Assembly (NCBI RefSeq): GCF_030295995.1
Contig: NZ_AP027365.1
Coordinates: forward strand, 1 to 64,000
Length of the DNA stretch: 64,000 nucleotides
Source of the DNA: Thalassotalea hakodatensis
GTDB taxonomy: Bacteria; Pseudomonadota; Gammaproteobacteria; Enterobacterales; Alteromonadaceae
Direction of reading: 5' to 3'
Below are positions 54,695-63,183 of this stretch, piece by piece. Under the pieces are notes generated by a model. The model was not told the DNA's origin, searched no databases, and was given only the letters and a program-made list of their open reading frames with translations. Every line of letters starts with the position of its first letter. Within the stretch, counting starts at the first letter, position 1. Both the position numbers and the translations under genes were made by a program.

Positions 54695-56869
54695 GTGGTA
54701 GAAGAAAAAATTAAATCAATTATTGATAATCTATCAACTTCTGCCTCAACCAATTATATCGATGTGATTTGTGTGTCATTAGCAAAAGCGATAAATGCTG
54801 ATTATGTGTTTGTTGCACAGTTAAATGCGGGTAGCACTACAGCGACCACTCTTTCATTAGCTACACAGCAAGAAGTTATTGAAAACTTTAGTTATCAACT
54901 AAAATCTACACCTTGTGAAATCGTGGGAGAAGGAGATGTTTGTGCCTTTCCTTCTGGTGTTCAATCGGCATACCCAAATGATCAATTACTTGAAGACATG
55001 GGCATTGAAGGCTATGTGGGGGTGCCATTAATAGACGATGGCACTAAAGCTCATAGCATTTTAGTTGCGCTATTTTGTGATGAATTTAATAACCAAAATG
55101 AGATTACCTCTTTATTCTTATTATTTAGTGGTTTGATTAATAAAGAGTTAGAAAAACAGAAAGTCATGACTGAATTACGTACGCGAAATGAGGTGATAGA
55201 AGAAAGCAAAGAAGCGATCATGATCTGTGATAAAAATAATACCATCATTAGTGTTAATAAAGCGTTTACTCGAATGACTGGTTATAGTTTTCGCGAAGTA
55301 GTAGGGAAAGATCCAAAAATTTTAAGTGCATACAGACAACCAGATAGTTTTTATCAAAAAATGTGGGCTGATATACAAACAAAAGGCAGTTGGTCTGGTG
55401 AGCTAAGTAACCGTAAAAAAAGTGGTGAAGAATTCCCTGAATGGTTGTCAATAAATACCATTAGAAATGAATATAATGAAATAGAAAATTATGTCGCTTT
55501 TTTCTTTGATATTTCTGAGCGTAAGGCAGCAGAAGATAAAATTTATCAGCAAGCAAATTACGATTTACTAACAGGAATAGCCAATCGTTATAAATTTTTA
55601 GAACAGTTAACAAAAGTTATTGATGCTAAAGCTATTGCAAGCTTTGAGTCGGCATTATTGGTTATGGACTTAGATCTTTTTCAAGAAGTCAATGACGTTT
55701 ACGGACATGATTGCGGTGATGCATTATTAGTTAAAGTGGCTGAGCGCCTCACGCGGTTTATTAAACCTGAGAATTGCTTAGCACGTATCACCGGTGACGG
55801 CTTTGCGATATTACTTAATAATGTGAATGAACGAAGTGAAATTGATGATTTTGTCGCTCGAATACTGATTGAATTTAGTAAACCTTTTTATGTTGATGAA
55901 CATGTTATCAATTGCACCTTAAGTGTAGGAATTATTACTTTTTCAGACAACACACTTCAAGCAAGTAGCTTGATGAAAAAAGCTGAAAGAGCAATGTCTC
56001 ATGCGAAAGAGAATGGTCGAAATTCATCGAGTTATTTCACACAAGAAATGGAGAACATCGCTCGCTATCAAATTCAAATGAAAGCAGACTTAGAGAAGGC
56101 TTTAAAAGAACGTAAACTGACTTTAGTGTTTCAACCCATTGTGTCTACACAGTTAAAACAAGTCACAAAATTTGAAGCATTACTGCGTTGGAATAATAAC
56201 GGTAGATGGGTTTCGCCCGTTGAATTCATTCCCTTAGCAGAAAAAAACAATTTAATTAAACCGCTTGGAGAGTTTGTACTGTCTGAAGCTTGCTTACAGT
56301 TGAAAAAATTGAAGAGTTTAGGCTATCAAGATATCGTATTCAATGTGAATAGATCCGTGTATGAAATACCGCTTAATCAAAATGAAAATGCCTATTGGTT
56401 AATGATGATTAACATGTATGGTTTACAACCTAGAGATATCTGTTTTGAGCTGACAGAAAGTGCTTTAGCTCCAGAAAAACGCAATAATGAAATGTTATTT
56501 AATCAATTACGTGAGGCGGGCTGTCAAATAGCACTTGATGATTTTGGTACAGGTTACTCCTCGTTAAACTATATTCGTCGTATCCCATTAGATTTTATTA
56601 AAATTGATAAATCATTCATCAGTGATATGAGTGAAAACCCTGACGATAAAATACTTGTTTCTACTATTATCGCCATGAGTAAAGCACTTGGTAAACAAGT
56701 GGTTGCTGAAGGGGTTGAAAGTATAGAGCAAGTGCATTGGTTAGAAGAGTTAGGTTGTGACTACATACAAGGCTTTTATTTTTCTAAACCATTACCATTT
56801 GAACAACTATCTACGTTTATTGATAATTTTAATTATCAAAAGGCTGTAAATGCAGCAATACCAAATTAA
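54695..56869 (+). CDS. GAF-PAS-GGDEF-EAL cyclic di-GMP phosphodiesterase
   Basis: A 724-aa soluble signalling protein: GAF-like domain (about 10-155), PAS (about 165-280), GGDEF (about 285-440) and EAL (about 455-710). The GGDEF active site reads RITGDGFAI, i.e. TGDGF, so cyclase activity is unlikely. The EAL domain keeps FEALLRW, FELTESAL, ALDDFGTGYSSL, IKIDKSFI, VAEGVES and YIQGFYFSKPLP, so it should hydrolyse cyclic di-GMP, with the GGDEF perhaps as GTP sensor. The GTG start has GGAG about 9 nt upstream. It lies inside the glucan locus but has its own intergenic regions and no visible operator. Confidence 0.93.
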   Translation: MVEEKIKSIIDNLSTSASTNYIDVICVSLAKAINADYVFVAQLNAGSTTATTLSLATQQEVIENFSYQLKSTPCEIVGEGDVCAFPSGVQSAYPNDQLLEDMGIEGYVGVPLIDDGTKAHSILVALFCDEFNNQNEITSLFLLFSGLINKELEKQKVMTELRTRNEVIEESKEAIMICDKNNTIISVNKAFTRMTGYSFREVVGKDPKILSAYRQPDSFYQKMWADIQTKGSWSGELSNRKKSGEEFPEWLSINTIRNEYNEIENYVAFFFDISERKAAEDKIYQQANYDLLTGIANRYKFLEQLTKVIDAKAIASFESALLVMDLDLFQEVNDVYGHDCGDALLVKVAERLTRFIKPENCLARITGDGFAILLNNVNERSEIDDFVARILIEFSKPFYVDEHVINCTLSVGIITFSDNTLQASSLMKKAERAMSHAKENGRNSSSYFTQEMENIARYQIQMKADLEKALKERKLTLVFQPIVSTQLKQVTKFEALLRWNNNGRWVSPVEFIPLAEKNNLIKPLGEFVLSEACLQLKKLKSLGYQDIVFNVNRSVYEIPLNQNENAYWLMMINMYGLQPRDICFELTESALAPEKRNNEMLFNQLREAGCQIALDDFGTGYSSLNYIRRIPLDFIKIDKSFISDMSENPDDKILVSTIIAMSKALGKQVVAEGVESIEQVHWLEELGCDYIQGFYFSKPLPFEQLSTFIDNFNYQKAVNAAIPN

Positions 56870-56947
56870 ACGCATAACGTTATATTATTCTGGTGGATTA
56901 TAAAGCTAAAACTTTAGTGGGATTATTGCTATTACATTAAAATATTG

Positions 56948-56976
56948 TTGCTTTTACATCCTACTTTACATAATAT
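56948..56976 (+). promoter_or_regulatory. candidate GH1 operon promoter
   Basis: TTGCTT (56948-56953), 17-bp spacer, TAATAT (56971-56976). The operator at 56986-57007 would cover the transcription start. Confidence 0.45.
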
Positions 56977-56985
56977 CTCTATATT

Positions 56986-57007
56986 ACGATGTAAGCGCTT
57001 ACATCGT
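56986..57007. promoter_or_regulatory. LacI-type operator O4
   Basis: A perfect 22-bp palindrome with the TGTAAGCGCTTACA core extended by ACGA/TCGT, 88 bp before the GH1 start. It is the longest of the four sites. Confidence 0.88.
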
Positions 57008-57094
57008 TATGAGCTTCACGGCTATTAAAGATTGCATATTTGCCAATTATCAGCGCTTTTAAAGTTATTTAGTAAATAGTAAGGTTAACAATAC

Positions 57095-58429
57095 ATGACA
57101 TTCACGCTTCCTAAAAACTCTTCAATGTTATCATCAACATTTACCTATGGCGTAGCAACGGCTTCATTTCAAATAGAAGGAGGAATTGAAAATCGCGCTC
57201 CATGTATATGGGATACTTTTTGTGCTACTGAAGGTAAAATTATAGATGGTTCAGATGGTTCAGTTGCCTGTGATCATTTTCATCGATGGCAAGATGATGT
57301 TGAGTTAATTGAGTCGTTAGGTGTTGACGCATACCGACTTTCAATTTCATGGCCAAGGGTCATGAATGAAGACGGCAGTGTAAATCAAGAAGGTATGGCG
57401 TTTTACATACAATTACTTGATCGCTTAAACGAAAAGAATATAAAGGTGTTTGTCACATTATATCATTGGGACCTGCCGCAATATTTAGAAGATAACGGTG
57501 GTTGGCTTAATCGTGAAACGGCATATAAATTTCAACAATATACTGCTGAAGTGGTCAAAGCGTTTGGTAAACGTGTTTATGCTTACGCCACATTGAATGA
57601 GCCTTTTTGTAGTGCTTATTTAGGTTATGAAATAGGTGTGCATGCGCCAGGTATCATAGGGAAAGAATACGGAAGAAAAGCAGCCCATCATTTATTATTA
57701 GCACATGGATTGGCAATGCAGGTACTCGCCAAAGAAAGCCCAAACACGCTAAATGGTATTGTTCTTAATTTTACCCCGGGATATCCCGCAAGCAAAAGTA
57801 TGGCAGATATTAGAGCGACTGAAATGGCGAATGAATACCATAATTATTGGTATGCTAAACCTATTTTTGATGGTGAATACCCTGCGTTAATTGACTCATT
57901 ACCCAAAGCACATTTACCTGATATTTTTGATGGCGATATGGCGATTATTTCCCATGAAATTGATTTTATCGGGGTAAATTTCTATACCCGAGCCGTATAT
58001 GAAGCTGATGAAGAAGAAGGCTTTAAAGAAGTAGCGTTGCCCGATGTTGAACGTACTGATATTGGGTGGGAAGTTTATCCTCAAGCATTTACTGATTTGT
58101 TAATTGATCTCAATACCCGTTACCAGCCACCGGCAATTTATATCACAGAAAACGGTGCCAGTATTGATGATGAAATTGAAGAAGGTGTAGTAAATGATCA
58201 GCGCCGTATTAGTTATTATCAACGTCACTTAAATGCAGTACATGTTGCCATAGAATCAGGGGTTCCTGTTAAAGGTTACTTTGCTTGGAGTTTGATGGAT
58301 AATTTTGAGTGGGCAGAAGGGTATTTAAAACGTTTTGGTATTGTTTATGTTGATTATCAAACTCAACAACGCACGATTAAACACAGTGGCTTAGCCTATC
58401 GTGAGTTAATGACTAGCCGTAAAAATTAA
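57095..58429 (+). CDS. GH1 beta-glucosidase
   Basis: A 444-aa retaining beta-glucosidase without a signal peptide. FTYGVATASFQIEGG opens the TIM barrel. The acid/base glutamate is E169 (TLNEPF) and the nucleophile E352 (YITENGAS), followed by FAWSLMDNFEWAEGY. It would hydrolyse imported cello- or laminari-oligosaccharides to glucose in the cytoplasm. It heads the GH1-symporter 2 operon (12 bp spacing) behind operator O4. Confidence 0.95.
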   Translation: MTFTLPKNSSMLSSTFTYGVATASFQIEGGIENRAPCIWDTFCATEGKIIDGSDGSVACDHFHRWQDDVELIESLGVDAYRLSISWPRVMNEDGSVNQEGMAFYIQLLDRLNEKNIKVFVTLYHWDLPQYLEDNGGWLNRETAYKFQQYTAEVVKAFGKRVYAYATLNEPFCSAYLGYEIGVHAPGIIGKEYGRKAAHHLLLAHGLAMQVLAKESPNTLNGIVLNFTPGYPASKSMADIRATEMANEYHNYWYAKPIFDGEYPALIDSLPKAHLPDIFDGDMAIISHEIDFIGVNFYTRAVYEADEEEGFKEVALPDVERTDIGWEVYPQAFTDLLIDLNTRYQPPAIYITENGASIDDEIEEGVVNDQRRISYYQRHLNAVHVAIESGVPVKGYFAWSLMDNFEWAEGYLKRFGIVYVDYQTQQRTIKHSGLAYRELMTSRKN

Positions 58430-58441
58430 TCTAGGAATATT

Positions 58442-59974
58442 ATGCATAAATTAGCGATCGGAGAGAAGCTCGGTTATGCCGTAGGAGATGCTGCAGCAAA
58501 CCTTGTATGGAGAGGAGCTTTAGCATATTTAGCGGTGTTTTATACTGATACTTATGGTATTAGCGCTGCCGCTGCGGCCATGTTATTTCTCGTGGTTCGC
58601 TTATCCGATGGTGTCACTGACATCATTATGGGCATGATTGCCGATCGTACAGAAACTCGGTGGGGGAAATTTAGACCATGGATTTTATGGTCTGCTCCTG
58701 CACTTGGATTATTGATGGTACTTTGTTTTACCACGCCAAATTTTTCGGATACTGGTAAACTGATATACGCCTATATAACCTATATTGGCTTAACATTAGC
58801 GTATACCATCAATAACGTGCCGTATTCTGCATTAATGGGGGTTATCACACCATGTGATACAGAAAGAACGAGTCTTTCTAGTTATCGATTAGCTGGCGCA
58901 TTTGCTGGTGGTTTGTTGGTAATGGGCTTCTTGCCCGATCTTGTTGCTTACTTTGGTCAAGGTGATGATGCGCAAGGATATCAATTAACCATGTATGTTT
59001 TTGCAGCATTACTGATCGCTTTAATGGTGATTACGTTTGCTACTACGAAAGAGCGAGTAAGTTTAGCTACAGAAAGGAAACTATCCTTAGGCCGAGAACT
59101 AACCGACTTACTAAAAAACTTACCTTTTATTATCTTACCGCTTTTGGCCGCAACACTATTTTTCTATTATCGTGGAATTTATAGCGGTATCTTTTTCTTC
59201 TGTGTGTTGATTGGCATGTGGCTTGTGGTTAAAAAGTTACTGGCGATCCCTGCAGAGCGATTAACTGGTACACAGCGCGATATGGTTGATTTGTTAACCA
59301 ATAAACCATGGTTGATTATGCTCGGCATGGGCTTTATTACCATGATGTATAACGGCATTAAGTATGGCGTAATTGCTTATTATTTCAAATACTATATGGG
59401 TGATGAGCTACTGACAGGAAAATATTTTGTCGCGCTATTAGTCGTGTCAATATTAGGTGCTTTGGCAACCAGCCCTTTAGCAAAAAGGTTAGGAAAACAA
59501 CGTTTATTCATAATAGCGTTGACCATCAGTGGTTTATTTACCGTGGCTTTGTATTGGGTGCCACAAGGAAGTGTGGCAGGGATATTTATCATTGGTTGTA
59601 TGTCTGAATTTTTCGCTGCAATGCTACCCACATTGTTTTTCACTATGTTAGGTGATAGTGCTGATTATTCTGAATGGAAAAACCATCGAAGAGCGACGGG
59701 GTTGATATATTCGGCGGGCACATTTGTACAAAAAACAGGGGGAGGCTTTGCCGGCGCGTTAGTGTTAGTTATTCTGGCCAATTATGGTTACAACGGCATG
59801 GATCTTACAACCGTGTCAGCAGCTTTACCGGGCATGCAAATTCTAATGAGCTGGGTACCAGCTGCGTTCGCCTTTGCAGGAGCTGGTTTAATGATTTTTT
59901 ATCCGTTAAATACTCAACTTGTTAAAACGGTTACTGCCGATTTAACGGCACGACGATTAAGCGTGACGCAATAG
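58442..59974 (+). CDS. GPH-family sugar:cation symporter (2), with extra helices
   Basis: A 510-aa symporter related to symporter 1 (EKLGYAVGDAAANLVWRGAL, DGVTDIIMGMIADRTETRWG, SEWKNHRRATGLIYSAG). Relative to symporter 1 it carries about 66 extra residues in the middle, including two hydrophobic segments (LPFIILPLLAATLFFYY and IFFFCVLIGMWLVV) bordered by similar sequences ELTDLLKNLPF and DMVDLLTNKPW. It follows GH1 by 12 bp and probably supplies it with beta-glucoside oligosaccharide. Confidence 0.9.
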   Translation: MHKLAIGEKLGYAVGDAAANLVWRGALAYLAVFYTDTYGISAAAAAMLFLVVRLSDGVTDIIMGMIADRTETRWGKFRPWILWSAPALGLLMVLCFTTPNFSDTGKLIYAYITYIGLTLAYTINNVPYSALMGVITPCDTERTSLSSYRLAGAFAGGLLVMGFLPDLVAYFGQGDDAQGYQLTMYVFAALLIALMVITFATTKERVSLATERKLSLGRELTDLLKNLPFIILPLLAATLFFYYRGIYSGIFFFCVLIGMWLVVKKLLAIPAERLTGTQRDMVDLLTNKPWLIMLGMGFITMMYNGIKYGVIAYYFKYYMGDELLTGKYFVALLVVSILGALATSPLAKRLGKQRLFIIALTISGLFTVALYWVPQGSVAGIFIIGCMSEFFAAMLPTLFFTMLGDSADYSEWKNHRRATGLIYSAGTFVQKTGGGFAGALVLVILANYGYNGMDLTTVSAALPGMQILMSWVPAAFAFAGAGLMIFYPLNTQLVKTVTADLTARRLSVTQ

Positions 59975-60002
59975 GGGATCTTAGTGGCACTTCGTACCAT
60001 TA

Positions 60003-60046
60003 TTACCTGTAATGTGTTAGCCTTGGCACCATTATATTACAGGTAA
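60003..60046 (+). other. long hairpin upstream of lacI-type gene
   Basis: Perfect 11-bp inverted repeat, TTACCTGTAAT with ATTACAGGTAA, around a 22-nt loop, between symporter 2 and the regulator gene, 22 bp before its ATG. No T-run. It may attenuate read-through or be a regulator binding site. Confidence 0.45.
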
Positions 60047-60067
60047 CCAGTTGGTTTACAGAAACTT

Positions 60068-61069
60068 ATGACCACCATTTATCAGGTATCAGAACTTGCC
60101 AAAGTCTCGCTTGCAACCGTATCTCGTGTGATGAACGGTAATCCTCGTGTAAGTGATAAAACACGCGAGAAAGTGTTAGCGGCAATGAAAGAACTCGGCT
60201 ATCGTCCAAACTTAACCGCTCAATCGTTAGCTTCTAATCGCAGCAACTGTGTTGGCTTGCTTGTTTCTGAAATTCATGGGCCTTTCTTTGGGCAAATGAT
60301 GAGTGCGGTGGAAACTGAACTACGTGCAGCGGGCAAGCATGTCATCATCACTGCAGGCCATAGTGATGAGGAAAAAGAAAAAGATGGCATTGAGTTTTTA
60401 ATCAGCCGAAATTGTGATGCTATCATCGCTCATGTAGAGGCGGTGAGTGATGAGTATATTGAAAGCATTGCAAAAGAAAAAACACCGATGATTTTTATTA
60501 GTCGTTATGTAGCAAGTCTTGCCGATAAGTGTATCAGCTTAAATAATGAATATGGTGGTTACTTGGCAACGTCGACCATGATCAAACATGGGCATAAAGA
60601 AATCGCCTGTATTGCCGGGCCACAATCAAAAGCAGACGCAGTTGCTAGGCTTGCAGGTCATAAACGTGCAATGGCAGAGCATAACTTACCCATTAAAGAG
60701 TCGTTAATATATGAAGGTGAGTTTAAAGAAATAGGTGGTGTGCTAGGGTTAGAAAAATTTATTAAGTCTAACGATAATTTCACCGCAATTGTTTGTGCTA
60801 ATGATGAAATTGCTTCTGGTGTCATGACCTATGCTCGGGAGCATGGTTTACACCTGCCTGATGATTTATCAGTTATAGGCTTTGATAACGTTGTATTTGC
60901 TTCTCATTTATATCCTAAGTTAACTACCATTGAAAATCCCGTTGATCAGATGGGGCAAATGGCGGCTAAAATAATTTTGCGTGATGTCTATAAGCAACAG
61001 CAAGACGTGATACAACACTTTTATTCACCAACGTTAATCAATAGAGATTCAATCGCTGATTTAACGTAA
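60068..61069 (+). CDS. LacI-family transcriptional repressor of the glucan locus
   Basis: A 333-aa LacI/GalR regulator: N-terminal helix-turn-helix and hinge (IYQVSELAKVSLATVSRVM, VLAAMKELGYRPNLTAQSLA) and a periplasmic-binding-like effector domain (VGLLVSEIHGPFFGQMM, IVCANDEIASGVMTYA, VIGFDNVVFASHLYPKLTTI). It lies at the end of the GH1-symporter 2 block, and the four palindromes with central CG nearby are the probable targets. The inducer would be a cello- or laminari-oligosaccharide, glucose derivative or aldonate; not determinable from sequence. Confidence 0.93.
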   Translation: MTTIYQVSELAKVSLATVSRVMNGNPRVSDKTREKVLAAMKELGYRPNLTAQSLASNRSNCVGLLVSEIHGPFFGQMMSAVETELRAAGKHVIITAGHSDEEKEKDGIEFLISRNCDAIIAHVEAVSDEYIESIAKEKTPMIFISRYVASLADKCISLNNEYGGYLATSTMIKHGHKEIACIAGPQSKADAVARLAGHKRAMAEHNLPIKESLIYEGEFKEIGGVLGLEKFIKSNDNFTAIVCANDEIASGVMTYAREHGLHLPDDLSVIGFDNVVFASHLYPKLTTIENPVDQMGQMAAKIILRDVYKQQQDVIQHFYSPTLINRDSIADLT

Positions 61070-61075
61070 TTTAAA

Positions 61076-61423
61076 TCAACAGACTCTAGCTAATTGATCA
61101 CTATTTAATTTCAAGGCATTGCTTGATTGGTTCAGTTGCTCTGTCATCTGCACCGATTCATCCGCCATGTTCGCTAATTTATTTATTCGAAGGTTCACTT
61201 TATCAGCGGCGTCTAATTATTGTTCAGTAAGTTCACCCTGTTGATATAAGGCATAGTAGTGCTCAGCGATACTGACAGCAGATTGCACAACTTTTTGTTG
61301 TTGATATAAAATGCTGTATTGAGGTGAAAGTAGTTTTGCACCAAGCAATAACAAACCTGATAACGTAATAGCTAAAATGATCGCTAACCGGTAGCGTATG
61401 GAAGTTTTCCGTAGTGCTTTCAT
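61076..61423 (-). pseudogene. methyl-accepting chemotaxis protein remnant
   Basis: The first 68 codons encode a typical chemoreceptor N-terminus with one transmembrane helix (RYRLAIILAITLSGLLLLGA). They end in an in-frame TAA (61217-61219), and the same frame continues for 46 codons as a coiled-coil chemoreceptor C-terminus (RINKLANMADESVQMTEQLN, SDQLARVC) to a TGA at 61076. The second membrane helix, HAMP and signalling hairpin, several hundred residues, are missing. It looks like an internal deletion plus a nonsense change. Confidence 0.75.
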
Positions 61424-61514
61424 ATCGACTTCTCAAACGTAGGCATATATCAAGATTAGGAAATGATCGATATATTTATTAAAATGACCTATAAAAAGAT
61501 CAAGTGGAGCAATT

Positions 61515-61721
61515 ATGTTGGAAGGTAGTGCGAGTATTTGTCCGTTGTGTCAGCAACATAATCGCTGCAATGTTGATGGTAACCAACCATGTTGGTGTGT
61601 GAGCACTAACATACCTAAGGCATTGTTAGCGAACGTGCCAAAGAAGAAAAAAAATAAGGTATGTATCTGTGCTAAATGTATTGAAAAATATCATCTAGAT
61701 TTAGCACAGCAAGTGAAATAA
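61515..61721 (+). CDS. cysteine-rich CWC family protein
   Basis: A 68-aa protein with the Cys-rich CWC pattern: CPLCQQHNRC, then QPCWCVS, and a second pair CICAKCIEKYH. It probably binds a metal such as zinc. Function unknown. The C-terminal half is lysine-rich. Start is ATG with GTGGAG upstream. Confidence 0.82.
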   Translation: MLEGSASICPLCQQHNRCNVDGNQPCWCVSTNIPKALLANVPKKKKNKVCICAKCIEKYHLDLAQQVK

Positions 61722-61756
61722 TACGATAAGTTTTATCTACTGACTTTGTCAGCTGT

Positions 61757-62179
61757 TTACTTTTTTACCACAGTATATATTTTATTGACGATTTTCCATT
61801 CGCCGTTATGTTTCAATAATGACAAGTAGTCGACATACTTCCAGCTGCCCATATCCCACTCAGCCCGCACTGAAGCGGCGGAATTTTCAATATCCATAGC
61901 GATAATACTCGTGGTATGTTTGCCGGGTTTATCTTTACTAAAAAAGCCTAAAAAGGTCTGTAATTCGTAAACATTGTGCTTGCCGTCGGTTACTCCTTGA
62001 ATTTTGGCATCAGGGTGAAACGCTTTTGCGACAATATCAGGGTCACCAAGTTTACTTCCTTCTAAGTAATAATTGACCGCTTTTTCTACCGCATCTTTTT
62101 GTGATGTGTCCCCGTGGTACTGTGTACCGCTAATTGCTTGAAAACTAAAAAGTAGTGTACATAGGATTATTGCTTTCAT
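61757..62179 (-). CDS. secreted NTF2-like protein
   Basis: A 140-aa exported protein: signal peptide MKAIILCTLLFSFQAISG, then an NTF2/SnoaL-like cone fold (DAVEKAVNYYLEGSKLGDPD, AFHPDAKIQGVTDG, YVDYLSLLKHNGEWKIVNKIY), of the kind annotated as putative lumazine-binding. Function unknown. It lies 24 bp downstream of the AraC-type gene and may be its co-transcribed target. Confidence 0.8.
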   Translation of the reverse strand: MKAIILCTLLFSFQAISGTQYHGDTSQKDAVEKAVNYYLEGSKLGDPDIVAKAFHPDAKIQGVTDGKHNVYELQTFLGFFSKDKPGKHTTSIIAMDIENSAASVRAEWDMGSWKYVDYLSLLKHNGEWKIVNKIYTVVKK

Positions 62180-62203
62180 AATGGTTCCGTTACTGTTGAT
62201 GTG

Positions 62204-62965
62204 TTAAATTAAAGTTTTTAAGAACTGCTTAGGTGAAATACCTATCTGTTGCCTAAACATATAAATAAAGGATGAACTAGATTGGTAACCTAACAATGCC
62301 GCTATACTGGCGATTTCATCTTTTTGCGCTAAATGCTTGATTGCTATTTGTATATTTAACCGTTGTCGCCATTGACTATAGGTTAATCCGGTTTCCTTTT
62401 TAAAATTTCTAGTTAATGTTCTTGCAGAAGTTTGAACAAATTTACCCCATGATAATAGATCACTTTTCATGGAAGGGTATTTTTGTAACTTTTCTATGAT
62501 TGCGAGTAAACGTTCATCTTGTGGATAAGGTAAAAACATATCACGTTTGGTTAATTGTGGTAAATAATCTTGGAAAACAGCAATAAGCCGGTGATGTATT
62601 AAGGTTTGTTTGTTAGAGGAAGGTAGGGTGAGAAGCTCATTCATTAATGCTTTAAAAAATGTTGAAGCATGTGCGACAAAAGGTTGATCAATGGTAGTTT
62701 CAAAGATGTCATCCGTTATATAAACCGCAGTTAATGCGACATCAGTTTTTGCGAGTAACTCATGCCTAATATTCGCTGGGATCATAATACCATGACACGC
62801 GGGTATAAAATAACGACCAGACCTAGTAATGACAGCAAGTACGCCAGATTTTATATATAAAAATTGGCTTTGCGGATGCTGATAAAACTCAACTCCAGCT
62901 TGAGCGGGGATATTCAAGTGTTTAACATTGTAAACAGCGTTATTTTGCTGAATATGCATTGTCAT
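62204..62965 (-). CDS. AraC-family transcriptional regulator
   Basis: A 253-aa regulator with an N-terminal cupin sensor (FYQHPQSQFLYIKSGVLAVI, HGIMIPANIRHEL) and a C-terminal double helix-turn-helix (FVQTSARTLTRNFKKETGLT, IASIAALLGYQSSSSFIYMF). It resembles the RhaS-like/NimR-type cupin-HTH group. The effector is unknown; likely targets are the downstream NTF2-like gene or the divergent peptidase gene. Confidence 0.9.
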   Translation of the reverse strand: MTMHIQQNNAVYNVKHLNIPAQAGVEFYQHPQSQFLYIKSGVLAVITRSGRYFIPACHGIMIPANIRHELLAKTDVALTAVYITDDIFETTIDQPFVAHASTFFKALMNELLTLPSSNKQTLIHHRLIAVFQDYLPQLTKRDMFLPYPQDERLLAIIEKLQKYPSMKSDLLSWGKFVQTSARTLTRNFKKETGLTYSQWRQRLNIQIAIKHLAQKDEIASIAALLGYQSSSSFIYMFRQQIGISPKQFLKTLI

Positions 62966-63183
62966 AATATCTACACTAAGTTAATAATGATCTTAATATG
63001 ACAATTAGTGTTGTTTATTTTTACGAATAAAGCAAGATGGTCAAGAGAAGAGATGAAATGAAAAAGTTACTAAAAGTCCAGACAAGTTTTATTAAAGTGT
63101 ATACAATCCTAACGACCCGTCATTACAAATGCTTAAGATTATATATTTGTGATAACAGAGAAAAATAACTAATGGAACAAATC

